NCBI GenBank assembly: GCA_009377735.1
Contig: WHTL01000134.1
Span: 1 to 9,824 of the forward strand
DNA: 9,824 nt
DNA from: Acidimicrobiia bacterium
Lineage (GTDB): Bacteria; Actinomycetota; Acidimicrobiia; Spongiisociales; ZC4RG35
Direction: 5' to 3'
The notes beneath the pieces are model-generated. The model had not been told where the DNA came from. It saw nothing but the letters and a program-made list of their open reading frames with translations, and ran no database searches. Below, piece by piece: positions 1 through 6,083 of the stretch. Made by a program: the position numbers and the translations under genes. Within the stretch, counting starts at the first letter, position 1, and each line of letters begins with the position of its first letter.

Positions 1-151
1 GATGAGTTCATTGTTGGGAAGGCTAACCGACGTCACAACCAGTGTCGGATGGCACCGCCAACACCTCCGCAAGCGGACGTCACGATATTGCGTTACTCCC
101 GTGCCAATCAGGAGCGCCACCGGAGACGCTGGCAGAGTCTGGCGTAGACGT

Positions 152-161
152 GGTCTAGACC
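152..161. promoter_or_regulatory. 10-bp palindrome upstream of the sirtuin gene, possible operator
   Basis: GGTCTAGACC is a perfect palindrome lying just upstream of the likely -10 box (166-171). Further copies of the same half-site occur next to it: GTCT at 137-140 with AGAC at 146-149, so GTCT/AGAC pairs are repeated over 137-160. The placement, between the -35 and -10 regions of a leaderless promoter, would suit a repressor site. No regulator gene is present nearby, and a 10-bp palindrome alone can arise by chance. Confidence 0.3.
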
Positions 162-165
162 GATA

Positions 166-177
166 TACCCTCAGACG
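166..177 (+). promoter_or_regulatory. Putative leaderless promoter -10 box of the sirtuin gene
   Basis: TACCCT at 166-171 is followed by exactly 6 bases and then the ATG at 178. No Shine-Dalgarno sequence precedes the ATG. This geometry would place the transcription start at or within a base or two of the start codon, as in leaderless actinobacterial mRNAs. The same arrangement recurs at three other genes in this window. No clear -35 box is visible. Confidence 0.5.
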
Positions 178-1032
178 ATGATCGATGCTGCGATCGAACT
201 GATCTCGAGGGGTGGGGTGACGGTCCTCTCGGGTGCCGGGATCAGCACCGACTCGGGCATACCCGATTATCGGGGACCGGACTCGCCTCCTCGCAACCCC
301 ATCACCTACTCCCAGTTCGTAGGTAGTGCTGCCATTCGCCGTCGCTATTGGGCGAGGAGCCATGTGGGGTGGGAGCGCGTCGCAGCCGCCCGGCCAAATA
401 TCTCCCATCGGGTCGTGTCGCGACTGGAACGCTCCGGTCTCATTGATGGTGTTATCACCCAGAATGTCGACGGCCTTCACCAAGCAGCGGGAAGCAATCG
501 GGTCATCGATCTCCATGGACGTCTCCACCGAGTCAAATGTCTGGAATGTTCGGCCGAGCTGGAACGGCCCCGGCTTCAGAGAGAGCTGGATCGTCTCAAC
601 CCGACGACAAGCAGGAGGGACGTGGGCCAGATCGCACCCGATGGAGACGCCGATGTCGAGGACGACCACGGATACATAGTCCCCGCATGTGCCGGTTGTG
701 GGGGCGTGCTCAAACCCGACGTGGTGTTCTTTGGCGAGAACGTGCCCAAGCCGAGGGTGAGTTCGGCGTTCGATCTGGTCGACCGCTCCCGGTCCCTCTT
801 GGTACTGGGTTCCTCGTTGGCCATTCGGTCGGCTTTGCGGTTCATCGATCGGGCTTGTAACACGGGAAAGCCCATCGTGATCATCAATCGTGGCCCAACC
901 CGTGCCGATGGTGTCTGTGCCATCCGGATCGAAAGTGGTCTCGCAGAAGCGCTGAGCCAGATAGCCGATGGAGTTGCCGACGCCCCTCCACCCCACACTC
1001 CGATGGTCGACGTCTACTCGGCGGGACCGTAA
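178..1032 (+). CDS. SIR2 family NAD-dependent protein deacylase (SIRT4-like sirtuin)
   Basis: A 284-residue sirtuin. Sirtuins use NAD+ to remove acyl groups from lysines, releasing nicotinamide and O-acyl-ADP-ribose. Visible motifs in order: the NAD-binding GAGISTDSGIPDYRG at 19-33, TQNVDGLH at 94-101, the catalytic-base His113 in LHG, zinc-binding Cys121, Cys124, Cys171 and Cys174, the VFFGENVP substrate loop at 183-190, and GSSL at 211-214. The zinc cysteine pairs are separated by a long acidic insert (about 125-170). The segment HVGWERVAAARPNISH and the FFGENVP loop recall the SIRT4 (class II) branch, whose members show lipoamidase or other non-acetyl deacylase activity; that subclass call is from memory of the family. 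The ATG at 178 leaves a normal N terminus directly before the Rossmann fold. The gene appears monocistronic, and its 3' end overlaps the convergent reductase gene by 19 bp. Likely cytoplasmic. Confidence 0.93.
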   Translation: MIDAAIELISRGGVTVLSGAGISTDSGIPDYRGPDSPPRNPITYSQFVGSAAIRRRYWARSHVGWERVAAARPNISHRVVSRLERSGLIDGVITQNVDGLHQAAGSNRVIDLHGRLHRVKCLECSAELERPRLQRELDRLNPTTSRRDVGQIAPDGDADVEDDHGYIVPACAGCGGVLKPDVVFFGENVPKPRVSSAFDLVDRSRSLLVLGSSLAIRSALRFIDRACNTGKPIVIINRGPTRADGVCAIRIESGLAEALSQIADGVADAPPPHTPMVDVYSAGP

Positions 1033-1560
1033 TTGAGGTGTACCACTCCGTTCTCATAGACGTCATACCCTTTCAGGGCGAGTTTGGTCTGCTCGCCGTC
1101 CTTCCAGAGACGGTCGCCCTCGCCACGGGCTGTGGGATACACGAATAGGTGGAGGTCATCGACGAGTCCGTCCTCAAGCAGGCCGCGCACCAACATCCCG
1201 CTGCCACTCACGTAGATGCCCCCGTCGGTCTCCGTCTTGAGATTGCGGATCACGTCAGGGTCGTACGGTCCGAGGTGGACTGAGTTGGCCCACTCCACAT
1301 TCGGCTCGTGAGAGCCCACCACATACTTGGTGGTGTCGTTGAAGAACGGCGCACCGGGATCGTCCTCCACCGTGCGGGTAGACCAGGCGGGGGCGAAAGC
1401 CTCAAAGGTGGTCCGGCCTAACAGGATGGCGTCCGACGCATTGGTTATCGCACCGAGGATCTCACCCATTTTGGGGTCAAACCCGTAGTCGAAGGTCCAG
1501 GATGGATTCTCGATAACCCCGTCGAGGGCAATGAATTCGTGAACAGCAATTGGTTCCCAT
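1014..1560 (-). CDS. RibD C-terminal/dihydrofolate reductase family protein, probable 5' frameshift
   Basis: A RibD-C type (DHFR-like fold) oxidoreductase, a widespread family of NADPH-dependent or uncharacterised reductases. Features seen: ILLGRTTFEAFAPAW, then KYVVGS, YVSGSGMLVRGLLEDGLVDDLHLFVYP and a C-terminal beta strand. The first ATG in this frame is at 1469, but the frame stays open upstream to a stop at 1575-1577 and encodes the typical family N terminus (IAVHEFIALDGVIENPSW) at 1497-1550. No ATG, GTG or TTG lies in that stretch. One base out of frame, at 1558-1560, is an ATG with a Shine-Dalgarno GAAGGA (1569-1574) 8 bases upstream. Removing one base between 1548 and 1557 joins it to the frame, giving about 181 residues starting MGTIAVHEF. 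I therefore infer a one-base insertion (real or a sequencing error). Otherwise the product starts at 1469 (151 residues) without its first strand, or at the rare ATT at 1550. The neighbouring membrane-protein gene is upstream on the same strand. Confidence 0.82.
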
Positions 1561-1577
1561 GTGCAATTTCCTTCTTA
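1561..1577 (-). promoter_or_regulatory. Ribosome binding site of the RibD-C gene, marks the out-of-frame ATG
   Basis: On the minus strand GAAGGA (1574 to 1569) precedes the ATG at 1560-1558 by 8 bases. It is a good Shine-Dalgarno match at a good distance. It decides the original start as 1560 rather than the in-frame ATG at 1469, and so supports the frameshift reading. Confidence 0.5.
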
Positions 1578-1664
1578 TGAATCAGGTTGACGTGAAGGCG
1601 ATGCTAATCGTGGATAGTTCTTATGGGACTTGGTCGCACTATCCGCAAATCCCCTGTCGGTCGT

Positions 1665-2117
1665 TTACGCGCCCCAGCGACCGACCATGGCGACGATGGC
1701 AAAAACGACCAGGGCGGCATCGAGGACCCCGAAGGGAGTCATCTTCGTCATGATGGATCGACCCTCAGCGTCTTCTCCCTCCGCGAACGCCTGAGCCGCC
1801 CTCTCGCCCCGGCGACCAAACACCACCACTCCGAGGATGGCGCCGAGGACGACGACGGCTATGCCGATGCCCACGAAGATATTGTCGAACTCGTAGACGT
1901 CGGAATTGACGACCATCAGAATCCCGGTAACCAGGATCAACAGACCGGACGGGATGTAGAGGACACGGGCGAAGGCCACTGCCGTGGTGTTCACCCATAG
2001 AGCCGCGGGTTGGCCGCCCATTGCGGTGAGTCGACGGTTGAATGTCAATTGCACCAGGTCGGCCCCGAGCCATGTGGCGACACCGATTATGTGGAGCACG
2101 AGCAGAGTCTCTCGCAT
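1665..2117 (-). CDS. Small integral membrane protein, DUF2269-like
   Basis: A 150-residue protein with four predicted membrane helices at about 3-24, 52-70, 79-100 and 128-147. A hydrophilic cytoplasm-type loop (about 101-126, GRRGERAAQAFAEGEDAEGR) sits between helices 3 and 4. A histidine in helix 1 (LLVLHIIG), an NRR segment after it and the overall topology resemble DUF2269-like membrane proteins, whose function is unknown. The open frame continues upstream to 2456, but that part is antisense to the M20 gene. The ATG at 2117 is chosen because a strong Shine-Dalgarno AGGAGG (2129-2124) stands 6 bases before it and the first helix starts at once. It diverges from the M20 gene across 87 bp and precedes the RibD-C gene on the same strand by about 100 bp, so the two may share a transcript. 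Confidence 0.78.
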   Translation of the reverse strand: MRETLLVLHIIGVATWLGADLVQLTFNRRLTAMGGQPAALWVNTTAVAFARVLYIPSGLLILVTGILMVVNSDVYEFDNIFVGIGIAVVVLGAILGVVVFGRRGERAAQAFAEGEDAEGRSIMTKMTPFGVLDAALVVFAIVAMVGRWGA

Positions 2118-2129
2118 GGTCTCCCTCCT
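2118..2129 (-). promoter_or_regulatory. Strong ribosome binding site of the membrane-protein gene
   Basis: AGGAGG on the minus strand (2129 to 2124) lies 6 bases before the ATG at 2117-2115. It is the best Shine-Dalgarno match in the window and fixes the start codon inside a much longer open frame. It contrasts with the divergent M20 gene, which has no Shine-Dalgarno. Confidence 0.7.
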
Positions 2130-2192
2130 TCCTTTCCACTTCTCGGTTTGAGAGTAATCATCGTGCTGCGCAAACCCGGGCTCTCTTGCACC

Positions 2193-2204
2193 TAGTCTGC
2201 GTTC
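2193..2204 (+). promoter_or_regulatory. Putative leaderless promoter -10 box of the M20-ALDH unit
   Basis: TAGTCT at 2193-2198 is followed by exactly 6 bases and the ATG at 2205. No Shine-Dalgarno sequence is present upstream. The spacing would put the transcription start on the A of the ATG. No clear -35 box is seen 16-18 bases further upstream. Confidence 0.5.
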
Positions 2205-3416
2205 ATGATCCCTGCCACCGACCAACACGTCGATGAGGTTGGTGTGGTCGAGTTCACCCGAGACCTGGTGCGGACCCCAACCGTGTTCGATCCCGAGCGC
2301 GGGATGAGCGAGGCGCCGGCGGCCTGTCTCGTCGCCACCAAGATGCGCTCCTTCGGCTGGGAACCTGTGGTCGAGGAGGTCGAACCTGGTCGGCCCAATG
2401 TGATCGCCGTGATCGAGGGCGGTCATCCCGGACGCCGTCTGTTGTTCGAGGGTCATACCGACGTGGTGACCGAGGGTTCACGGGACGAATGGACGGTGGA
2501 TCCGTTTGGTGCAGAGGTGATCGACGGTCGAATCTATGGCCGTGGTTCGGCCGATATGAAGTCGGGTGTCGCCGCCATGATCCTCGCTGTCAGGGCGGTG
2601 GAGTTGTCTGGCCCCTTCCCCGGTTCGATCGTGGTAGCCGCCCTGGTAGATGAGGAAGGGGGAATGGTTGGCGTAAAGGACTTCCTGTCCCGGGGCCACG
2701 GCTCCGGGATCGACGCAGCCATCGTGTGCGAGCCCGAGGAGAACGAGATCTGTTGTGTCGCCAAGGGGGCCATTCGGCTGGGTATCACCGTGTCGGGAAG
2801 GATGGCCCACGGTGCCATGCCCCATATGGGGGTCAATCCAAATCTGGCCGTTGCTGCCCTGATAGATGGTCTCACATCCCTTGAGGAGCAGATAAGAGGC
2901 CAATACGGCTCCAACCCACATCTGGGACACACCCACATCACACCCACCGTTGTGGAGGGGGGCGATCGCCAGCAACACAATGTCATCCCCGGCCGATCAT
3001 GGCTCGGAATCGACATCCGGACTACCCCGGAGATAGATCATGCCACCCTGTTGAGGGAGATAGAGAGTCTGGCGATCGAGACCGGCACTCTCCACGAGAC
3101 GGGCATGGATATCGAGGTCATAGAGGAGCGCCCGCCAGTGGATATCGACGAGTCCCATCCCATCGCCACTGCCGTCCACGACGCCCACCTTGCGGTCGAG
3201 GGCACGGCACCAGTGTTCGGGGGGGTGCCAGGCACCACCGACGGCACCATCCTTCTTCGAGACGGTGGCATCCCGAACGTGGTTTACGGACCAGGTCCGA
3301 AGTGGATCGCCCACCAACCCGATGAGTACGTGGAGGTATCCGACATCGTGAACAAGACCAAGGTGTACGCACGGGCGGCTCTGAACTTCCTCAACGAGAC
3401 GGAAAGTGCCCCGTGA
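2205..3416 (+). CDS. M20 family metallopeptidase / amidohydrolase (ArgE/DapE type)
   Basis: A 403-residue zinc-dependent hydrolase of the ArgE/DapE/CPG2 family, which cleaves N-acyl or peptide bonds at amino-acid-like substrates. Motifs seen: GHTDVV at 83-88 with metal ligands His84 and Asp86; YGRGSADMKSG at 111-121 with bridging Asp117; DEEGG at 149-153 with the general-base Glu150 and Glu151; CEPEEN at 175-180 with metal ligand Glu176; the lid/dimerisation domain with GRMAHGAMPH at 198-207 (His202); QHNVIPG at 257-263; and the last metal ligand His370 in IAHQPDEYV. All expected metal-binding residues are present and the length is normal for the family. Substrate cannot be read from sequence; deacetylase, desuccinylase and dipeptidase are all possible. 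The stop overlaps the GTG start of the aldehyde dehydrogenase by 4 bp (GTGA), so the two are co-transcribed and probably translationally coupled. Cytoplasmic. Confidence 0.9.
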   Translation: MIPATDQHVDEVGVVEFTRDLVRTPTVFDPERGMSEAPAACLVATKMRSFGWEPVVEEVEPGRPNVIAVIEGGHPGRRLLFEGHTDVVTEGSRDEWTVDPFGAEVIDGRIYGRGSADMKSGVAAMILAVRAVELSGPFPGSIVVAALVDEEGGMVGVKDFLSRGHGSGIDAAIVCEPEENEICCVAKGAIRLGITVSGRMAHGAMPHMGVNPNLAVAALIDGLTSLEEQIRGQYGSNPHLGHTHITPTVVEGGDRQQHNVIPGRSWLGIDIRTTPEIDHATLLREIESLAIETGTLHETGMDIEVIEERPPVDIDESHPIATAVHDAHLAVEGTAPVFGGVPGTTDGTILLRDGGIPNVVYGPGPKWIAHQPDEYVEVSDIVNKTKVYARAALNFLNETESAP

Positions 3417-4849
3417 GTTCCCTTCTCGAAGAGATGCCGGAAGGTCTGCCGATTGCTGGACACTGGCGGCAAACGATCGAGAAGGCCGCGGTCGTATTCC
3501 CCTACGACGGGTCCGTCGTGGCCCAGGCGCCCGTGGGGTCACCCGATGACGCCGCGACAGCACTCGACACAGCCGAAAGTGCCAGAAAAGCAGTGGCTTC
3601 CCTCCCCACCCATGAGCGGCGACGGTGCCTCAACTCAGTTGCCGACGAGCTCGCTGGTCGCACTGAGGAGTTGATCGACCTACTCATTCTGGAGACCGGC
3701 AAACCCCGACGCGACTGCGTGACGGAGGTGACCAGGTCCATCATCACCTTCCGTATGGCGGCCGAGGAATGTGCCCGTGTCACCGGTGAGACCGTACCAC
3801 TGGATCTGCTCCCTTCGGGAGAGGGCATGTTCGGCTTCTGGGTGCGGGAGCCGATTGGCGTCGTGGTGGGGATCACGGGATTCAACTACCCGCTTCTGCT
3901 GGCATCCCACAAGATCGCACCGGCCATGGGCGTTGGGTGCCCCATCATCGTCAAACCGGCCCCCAACACCCCACTGGCCACACTCTTCCTCACCCATCTA
4001 ATCCAGACGGTCGGATACCCCGCCGATGGGGTGCAGGTTGTGACCGGCGATGCCGCCGTCGGTGAGACGCTGACCACCGACACTCGGGTGAGGGCCGTTT
4101 CCTTCACTGGTTCCGCCGCCGTGGGCTACACCATTGCCAAGAACGTGGGGGCGGCGCGGGTCACCCTGGAGCTGGGATCGAACGCGGCATTAGTCGTCAC
4201 GGGCTCCGCCGATCTGGCCCGAGCGGCAAACGCCGTTGCCAGGGGTGGCTATTACGCCTCGGGGCAGGCGTGTATCTCGGTGCAACGGATCATCGCCGAG
4301 GAAAGCATCGCCGGGGGGTTCACCGCTTTCGTGGCCGACCGGGTGAAGTCATTGGTCGTCGGGGACCCCCGGCACGCGGACACCGATGTCGCACCCCTCA
4401 TCAATCGGGCGGCCACGGACCGGGTGACGCAGTGGATCGACCAGGCACTCGTCGCCGGGGCCGAGGTGGTGACGGGGGGCCAACTCGGAGACGACCGCAT
4501 CGAGCCCACCGTCGTCAGGAACGTTGCCGACGGCCAGCCCCTGTGGGACGAGGAGGTGTTCGGACCGGTGGTTGCCATTCGTGAGGTCCCCGATCTGGAT
4601 GCCGCCATCGATGTGGTCAACAGGTCCCGATTCGGCCTACACGTGAGCATCTTCACGTCGGACATCGCCAGCGCCGTCACCGTGGCCCGTCGTATCGAGG
4701 CCGGGGGAATTCTCATCAACGAGGTACCCGGGTTCCGGGCCGACAACATGCCCTACGGAGGTGTCAAACACTCCGGAATGGGCCGCGAGGGTCCCCGATT
4801 CGCCATGGAGGAGTTCACCGTCACGAAGATGATCATGGTGAGACCATAG
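3413..4849 (+). CDS. NAD(P)-dependent aldehyde dehydrogenase
   Basis: A 478-residue member of the ALDH superfamily, oxidising an aldehyde to a carboxylate with NAD(P)+. Catalytic set is complete: Asn158 in GITGFNYP, cofactor-binding Lys181 in IVKPAPNTP, the FTGSAAVG nucleotide loop at 231-238, general-base Glu253 in LELGSNAAL, nucleophile Cys287 in SGQACISVQR, Glu381 in EEVFGPVVA, and NEVPGFRADNMPYGGVKHSG near the C terminus. Length is typical. The GTG at 3413 overlaps the M20 stop (GTGA), with a weak GGAAAG 6 bases upstream. The substrate is not determinable; succinate-semialdehyde-, lactaldehyde- and GapN-like members share these motifs. Coupling to the M20 hydrolase suggests consecutive catabolic steps, perhaps with a transaminase or oxidase elsewhere making the aldehyde (inference). 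Confidence 0.92.
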   Translation: MSSLLEEMPEGLPIAGHWRQTIEKAAVVFPYDGSVVAQAPVGSPDDAATALDTAESARKAVASLPTHERRRCLNSVADELAGRTEELIDLLILETGKPRRDCVTEVTRSIITFRMAAEECARVTGETVPLDLLPSGEGMFGFWVREPIGVVVGITGFNYPLLLASHKIAPAMGVGCPIIVKPAPNTPLATLFLTHLIQTVGYPADGVQVVTGDAAVGETLTTDTRVRAVSFTGSAAVGYTIAKNVGAARVTLELGSNAALVVTGSADLARAANAVARGGYYASGQACISVQRIIAEESIAGGFTAFVADRVKSLVVGDPRHADTDVAPLINRAATDRVTQWIDQALVAGAEVVTGGQLGDDRIEPTVVRNVADGQPLWDEEVFGPVVAIREVPDLDAAIDVVNRSRFGLHVSIFTSDIASAVTVARRIEAGGILINEVPGFRADNMPYGGVKHSGMGREGPRFAMEEFTVTKMIMVRP

Positions 4850-4859
4850 GCGACAGTGG

Positions 4860-4872
4860 GAACCCAGGGTTC
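4860..4872. terminator. Short inverted repeat between convergent ALDH and SDR genes
   Basis: GAACCCAGGGTTC is a near-perfect inverted repeat (5-bp stem, 3-base loop, or 6 bp around one central base) in the 40-bp gap between the convergent stop codons. It has no T-tract on either side, so intrinsic termination is doubtful. It is the only hairpin candidate in this gap. Confidence 0.2.
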
Positions 4873-4889
4873 GGACAGCCGGTGGTGGG

Positions 4890-5651
4890 CTAACCCGCGG
4901 TGGTGCCTCCATCGAGGACGAGGGTGTGGCCGGTGATCATGGCGGCGTCGTCGGAAACCAGGAACGCCACCGCTGCAGCGGAGTCCTCGGGCGTCGCCAT
5001 CCGCCCCAGAGGGATCGAGGAGCGGAACCGCTCCAGCGCTTCCTCGGGCACTGAGCCCATCCCACCGAGGAACTCGGCAAGCATCGGGGTCTCGGTGGCG
5101 GCGGGGGCAATGGCGTTCACCCGAATCCCGTCGGGGGCCAACTCGAGTGCCAGCCCTTTCATGAGACCGATCACACCGTGTTTGGCCGCGGTGTAGGGCG
5201 TGTAGTTGGGCCGGGCGATAACCCCCTGAAGGGACGACGTGAACACGATGCATCCACCACCCTTCTCCCTCAGGGCGGGCACGGCAGCACGGGAGGATCG
5301 GAAGGCCCCCTTGAGGTTGACATCGATCACCCGGTCGAGGGTCTCATCGTCCACCGATCCCACCTCCCCGGTGAACGGCACTCCGGCGTTGGCGTGAAGG
5401 ATGTCGAGACCTCCGAAGGTTCCCAGGGCGGCGTCGACCATACCCTCACATCCTGCGGTTGAGGAGACGTCGGCCGCAACGGGGTGGACGCGATCGGAGT
5501 CCATCTCGGCTGCCGTCGCGATGGCGGCTCCTTCATCGAAATCTGCCAGAACAACGGAAGCCCCCTCGTCTACTAGCCGTCTCACCGTTGCCAGCCCTAT
5601 CCCACTGGCACCACCGGTGACAATGGCTACCTTTCCTTCAAGCCTCGTCAT
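4890..5651 (-). CDS. SDR family NAD(P)-dependent oxidoreductase
   Basis: A 253-residue classical short-chain dehydrogenase. Motifs: TGGASGIG at 12-19 (cofactor binding), Asp37 at the end of strand 2 (favours NAD(H) over NADP(H) by family rule), NAG at 88-90, and the catalytic tetrad Asn112, Ser140, Tyr153 and Lys157 (YTAAK). The C terminus GHTLVLDGG at 241-249 is typical of the FabG-like branch. Length and all catalytic residues are normal. It probably interconverts a hydroxyl and a carbonyl group; the substrate is unknown. The ATG at 5651 is right because the Rossmann fold begins a few residues later. AGGAG (5668-5664) is a Shine-Dalgarno candidate, though 12 bases away is long. The gene converges on ALDH and diverges from the VOC gene, so it is its own transcription unit. 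Confidence 0.92.
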   Translation of the reverse strand: MTRLEGKVAIVTGGASGIGLATVRRLVDEGASVVLADFDEGAAIATAAEMDSDRVHPVAADVSSTAGCEGMVDAALGTFGGLDILHANAGVPFTGEVGSVDDETLDRVIDVNLKGAFRSSRAAVPALREKGGGCIVFTSSLQGVIARPNYTPYTAAKHGVIGLMKGLALELAPDGIRVNAIAPAATETPMLAEFLGGMGSVPEEALERFRSSIPLGRMATPEDSAAAVAFLVSDDAAMITGHTLVLDGGTTAG

Positions 5652-5656
5652 TGCGG

Positions 5657-5668
5657 TACGGTGCTCCT
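5657..5668 (+). promoter_or_regulatory. Putative leaderless promoter -10 box of the first VOC gene
   Basis: TACGGT at 5657-5662 is followed by 6 bases and the ATG at 5669. There is no Shine-Dalgarno on this strand. The -35 region would lie inside the SDR coding sequence, because the two genes' start codons are only 17 bp apart. Confidence 0.45.
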
Positions 5669-5690
5669 ATGACTCTTCGTTGGCAGAATA
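5664..5690 (-). promoter_or_regulatory. Possible SDR promoter and ribosome binding site inside the VOC gene start
   Basis: On the minus strand TATTCT (5690-5685) is a good -10 match, and AGGAG (5668-5664) is a Shine-Dalgarno candidate 12 bases before the SDR ATG. The -10 would lie within the first codons of the VOC gene. I see no good -35 partner, so this is tentative. Confidence 0.25.
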
Positions 5691-6067
5691 TCGGTTTTGA
5701 CTCTACCGAACCGCGACCCATTGCACGGTGGTGGGCAGACTTTCTCGGGTGGAGGATTACCTCCGAGGATGAGGACGAGATTGTGCTCGAACCACCCGAG
5801 GGGACTCCCGAGGACGGGTTAAGCCCCGACATGATCTTTACACGTGTCCCCGAGACAAAGACCGTTAAGAATCGGATCCACCTCGATCTGAGACCCGACG
5901 ATCAGGCAGCGGAAGTCGCTCGTGCCGAGAGTATGGGAGCAACCCGTGTCGATGTTGGTCAGGGCGACGAGGTCACCTGGGTGGTGATGGCCGACCCAGA
6001 CGGGAACGAGTTCTGCATCCTCCGTGCCTTCAATGCCGAGGAGCTGGCAGAGATAGCGAAGGACTGA
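5669..6067 (+). CDS. VOC family protein (glyoxalase-like domain)
   Basis: A 132-residue single-domain vicinal-oxygen-chelate protein. Features: an N-terminal strand and helix (LRWQNIGFDSTEPRPIARWWADFLGW), a central NRIHLDLRPDD segment with His71, and the C-terminal DPDGNEFCIL with Glu114, which is the usual closing strand of the fold. His71 and Glu114 are the likely metal ligands in this family; the first ligand position (often His near residue 6) is Gln6 here. Many such proteins are uncharacterised dioxygenase-, glyoxalase- or resistance-like proteins, so no reaction can be assigned. A TTG at 5651 would extend it by six residues, but the ATG at 5669 fits both the domain start and the leaderless promoter pattern. 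It ends 12 bp from the convergent second VOC gene. Confidence 0.85.
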   Translation: MTLRWQNIGFDSTEPRPIARWWADFLGWRITSEDEDEIVLEPPEGTPEDGLSPDMIFTRVPETKTVKNRIHLDLRPDDQAAEVARAESMGATRVDVGQGDEVTWVVMADPDGNEFCILRAFNAEELAEIAKD

Positions 6068-6083
6068 CCTAGCCAGAGGTCAG
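6064..6083. terminator. Stem-loop spanning the stop codons of two convergent VOC genes
   Basis: CTGACCT (6064-6070), a 6-base loop, and AGGTCAG (6077-6083) form a perfect 7-bp inverted repeat. The stem contains the TGA of the plus-strand VOC gene (6065-6067) and, on the other strand, the TGA of the minus-strand VOC gene (6082-6080). It is symmetrically placed to act in both directions, but has no T-tract, so it may be a processing or stability hairpin rather than an intrinsic terminator. Confidence 0.4.

Noticed and set aside
1..11. A minus-strand ATG at 11-9 that could begin a divergent gene running off the left edge.
   Set aside because: Only four codons are visible, with no Shine-Dalgarno; TAGCCT lies 8, not 6, bases before it. 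Too little to call.
29..83. GACGTCAC occurs twice, at 29-36 and 76-83, upstream of the sirtuin.
   Set aside because: Two copies of an 8-mer 47 bp apart, far from the likely promoter, can be chance in this GC-rich DNA.
2..181. A 59-codon plus-strand frame (ATG at 2) whose TGA overlaps the sirtuin ATG by 4 bp, and another open frame from 1 to 147.
   Set aside because: Neither looks like a protein: arginine-rich, no recognisable motif, codons unlike the neighbouring genes. The sirtuin -10 box and palindrome fall inside the first one. The 1-147 frame could be the tail of an upstream gene, but nothing supports it.
1550..2000. Plus-strand frames at 1550-1753 and 1623-2000.
   Set aside because: Antisense to the membrane-protein gene and its downstream gap; composition is that of a shadow frame (many His, Asp, Arg) with no motif.
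2118..2456. Upstream extension of the small membrane protein frame to 263 residues.
   Set aside because: The extra part is antisense to the start of the M20 gene and reads as low-complexity, His/Arg/Gly-rich sequence; the strong Shine-Dalgarno at 2124-2129 fixes the start at 2117.
2478..3563. Several long minus-strand frames (for example 2478-2978 and 2997-3563) opposite the M20 gene.
   Set aside because: Shadow frames of a well-supported plus-strand gene; no ribosome binding sites or protein motifs.
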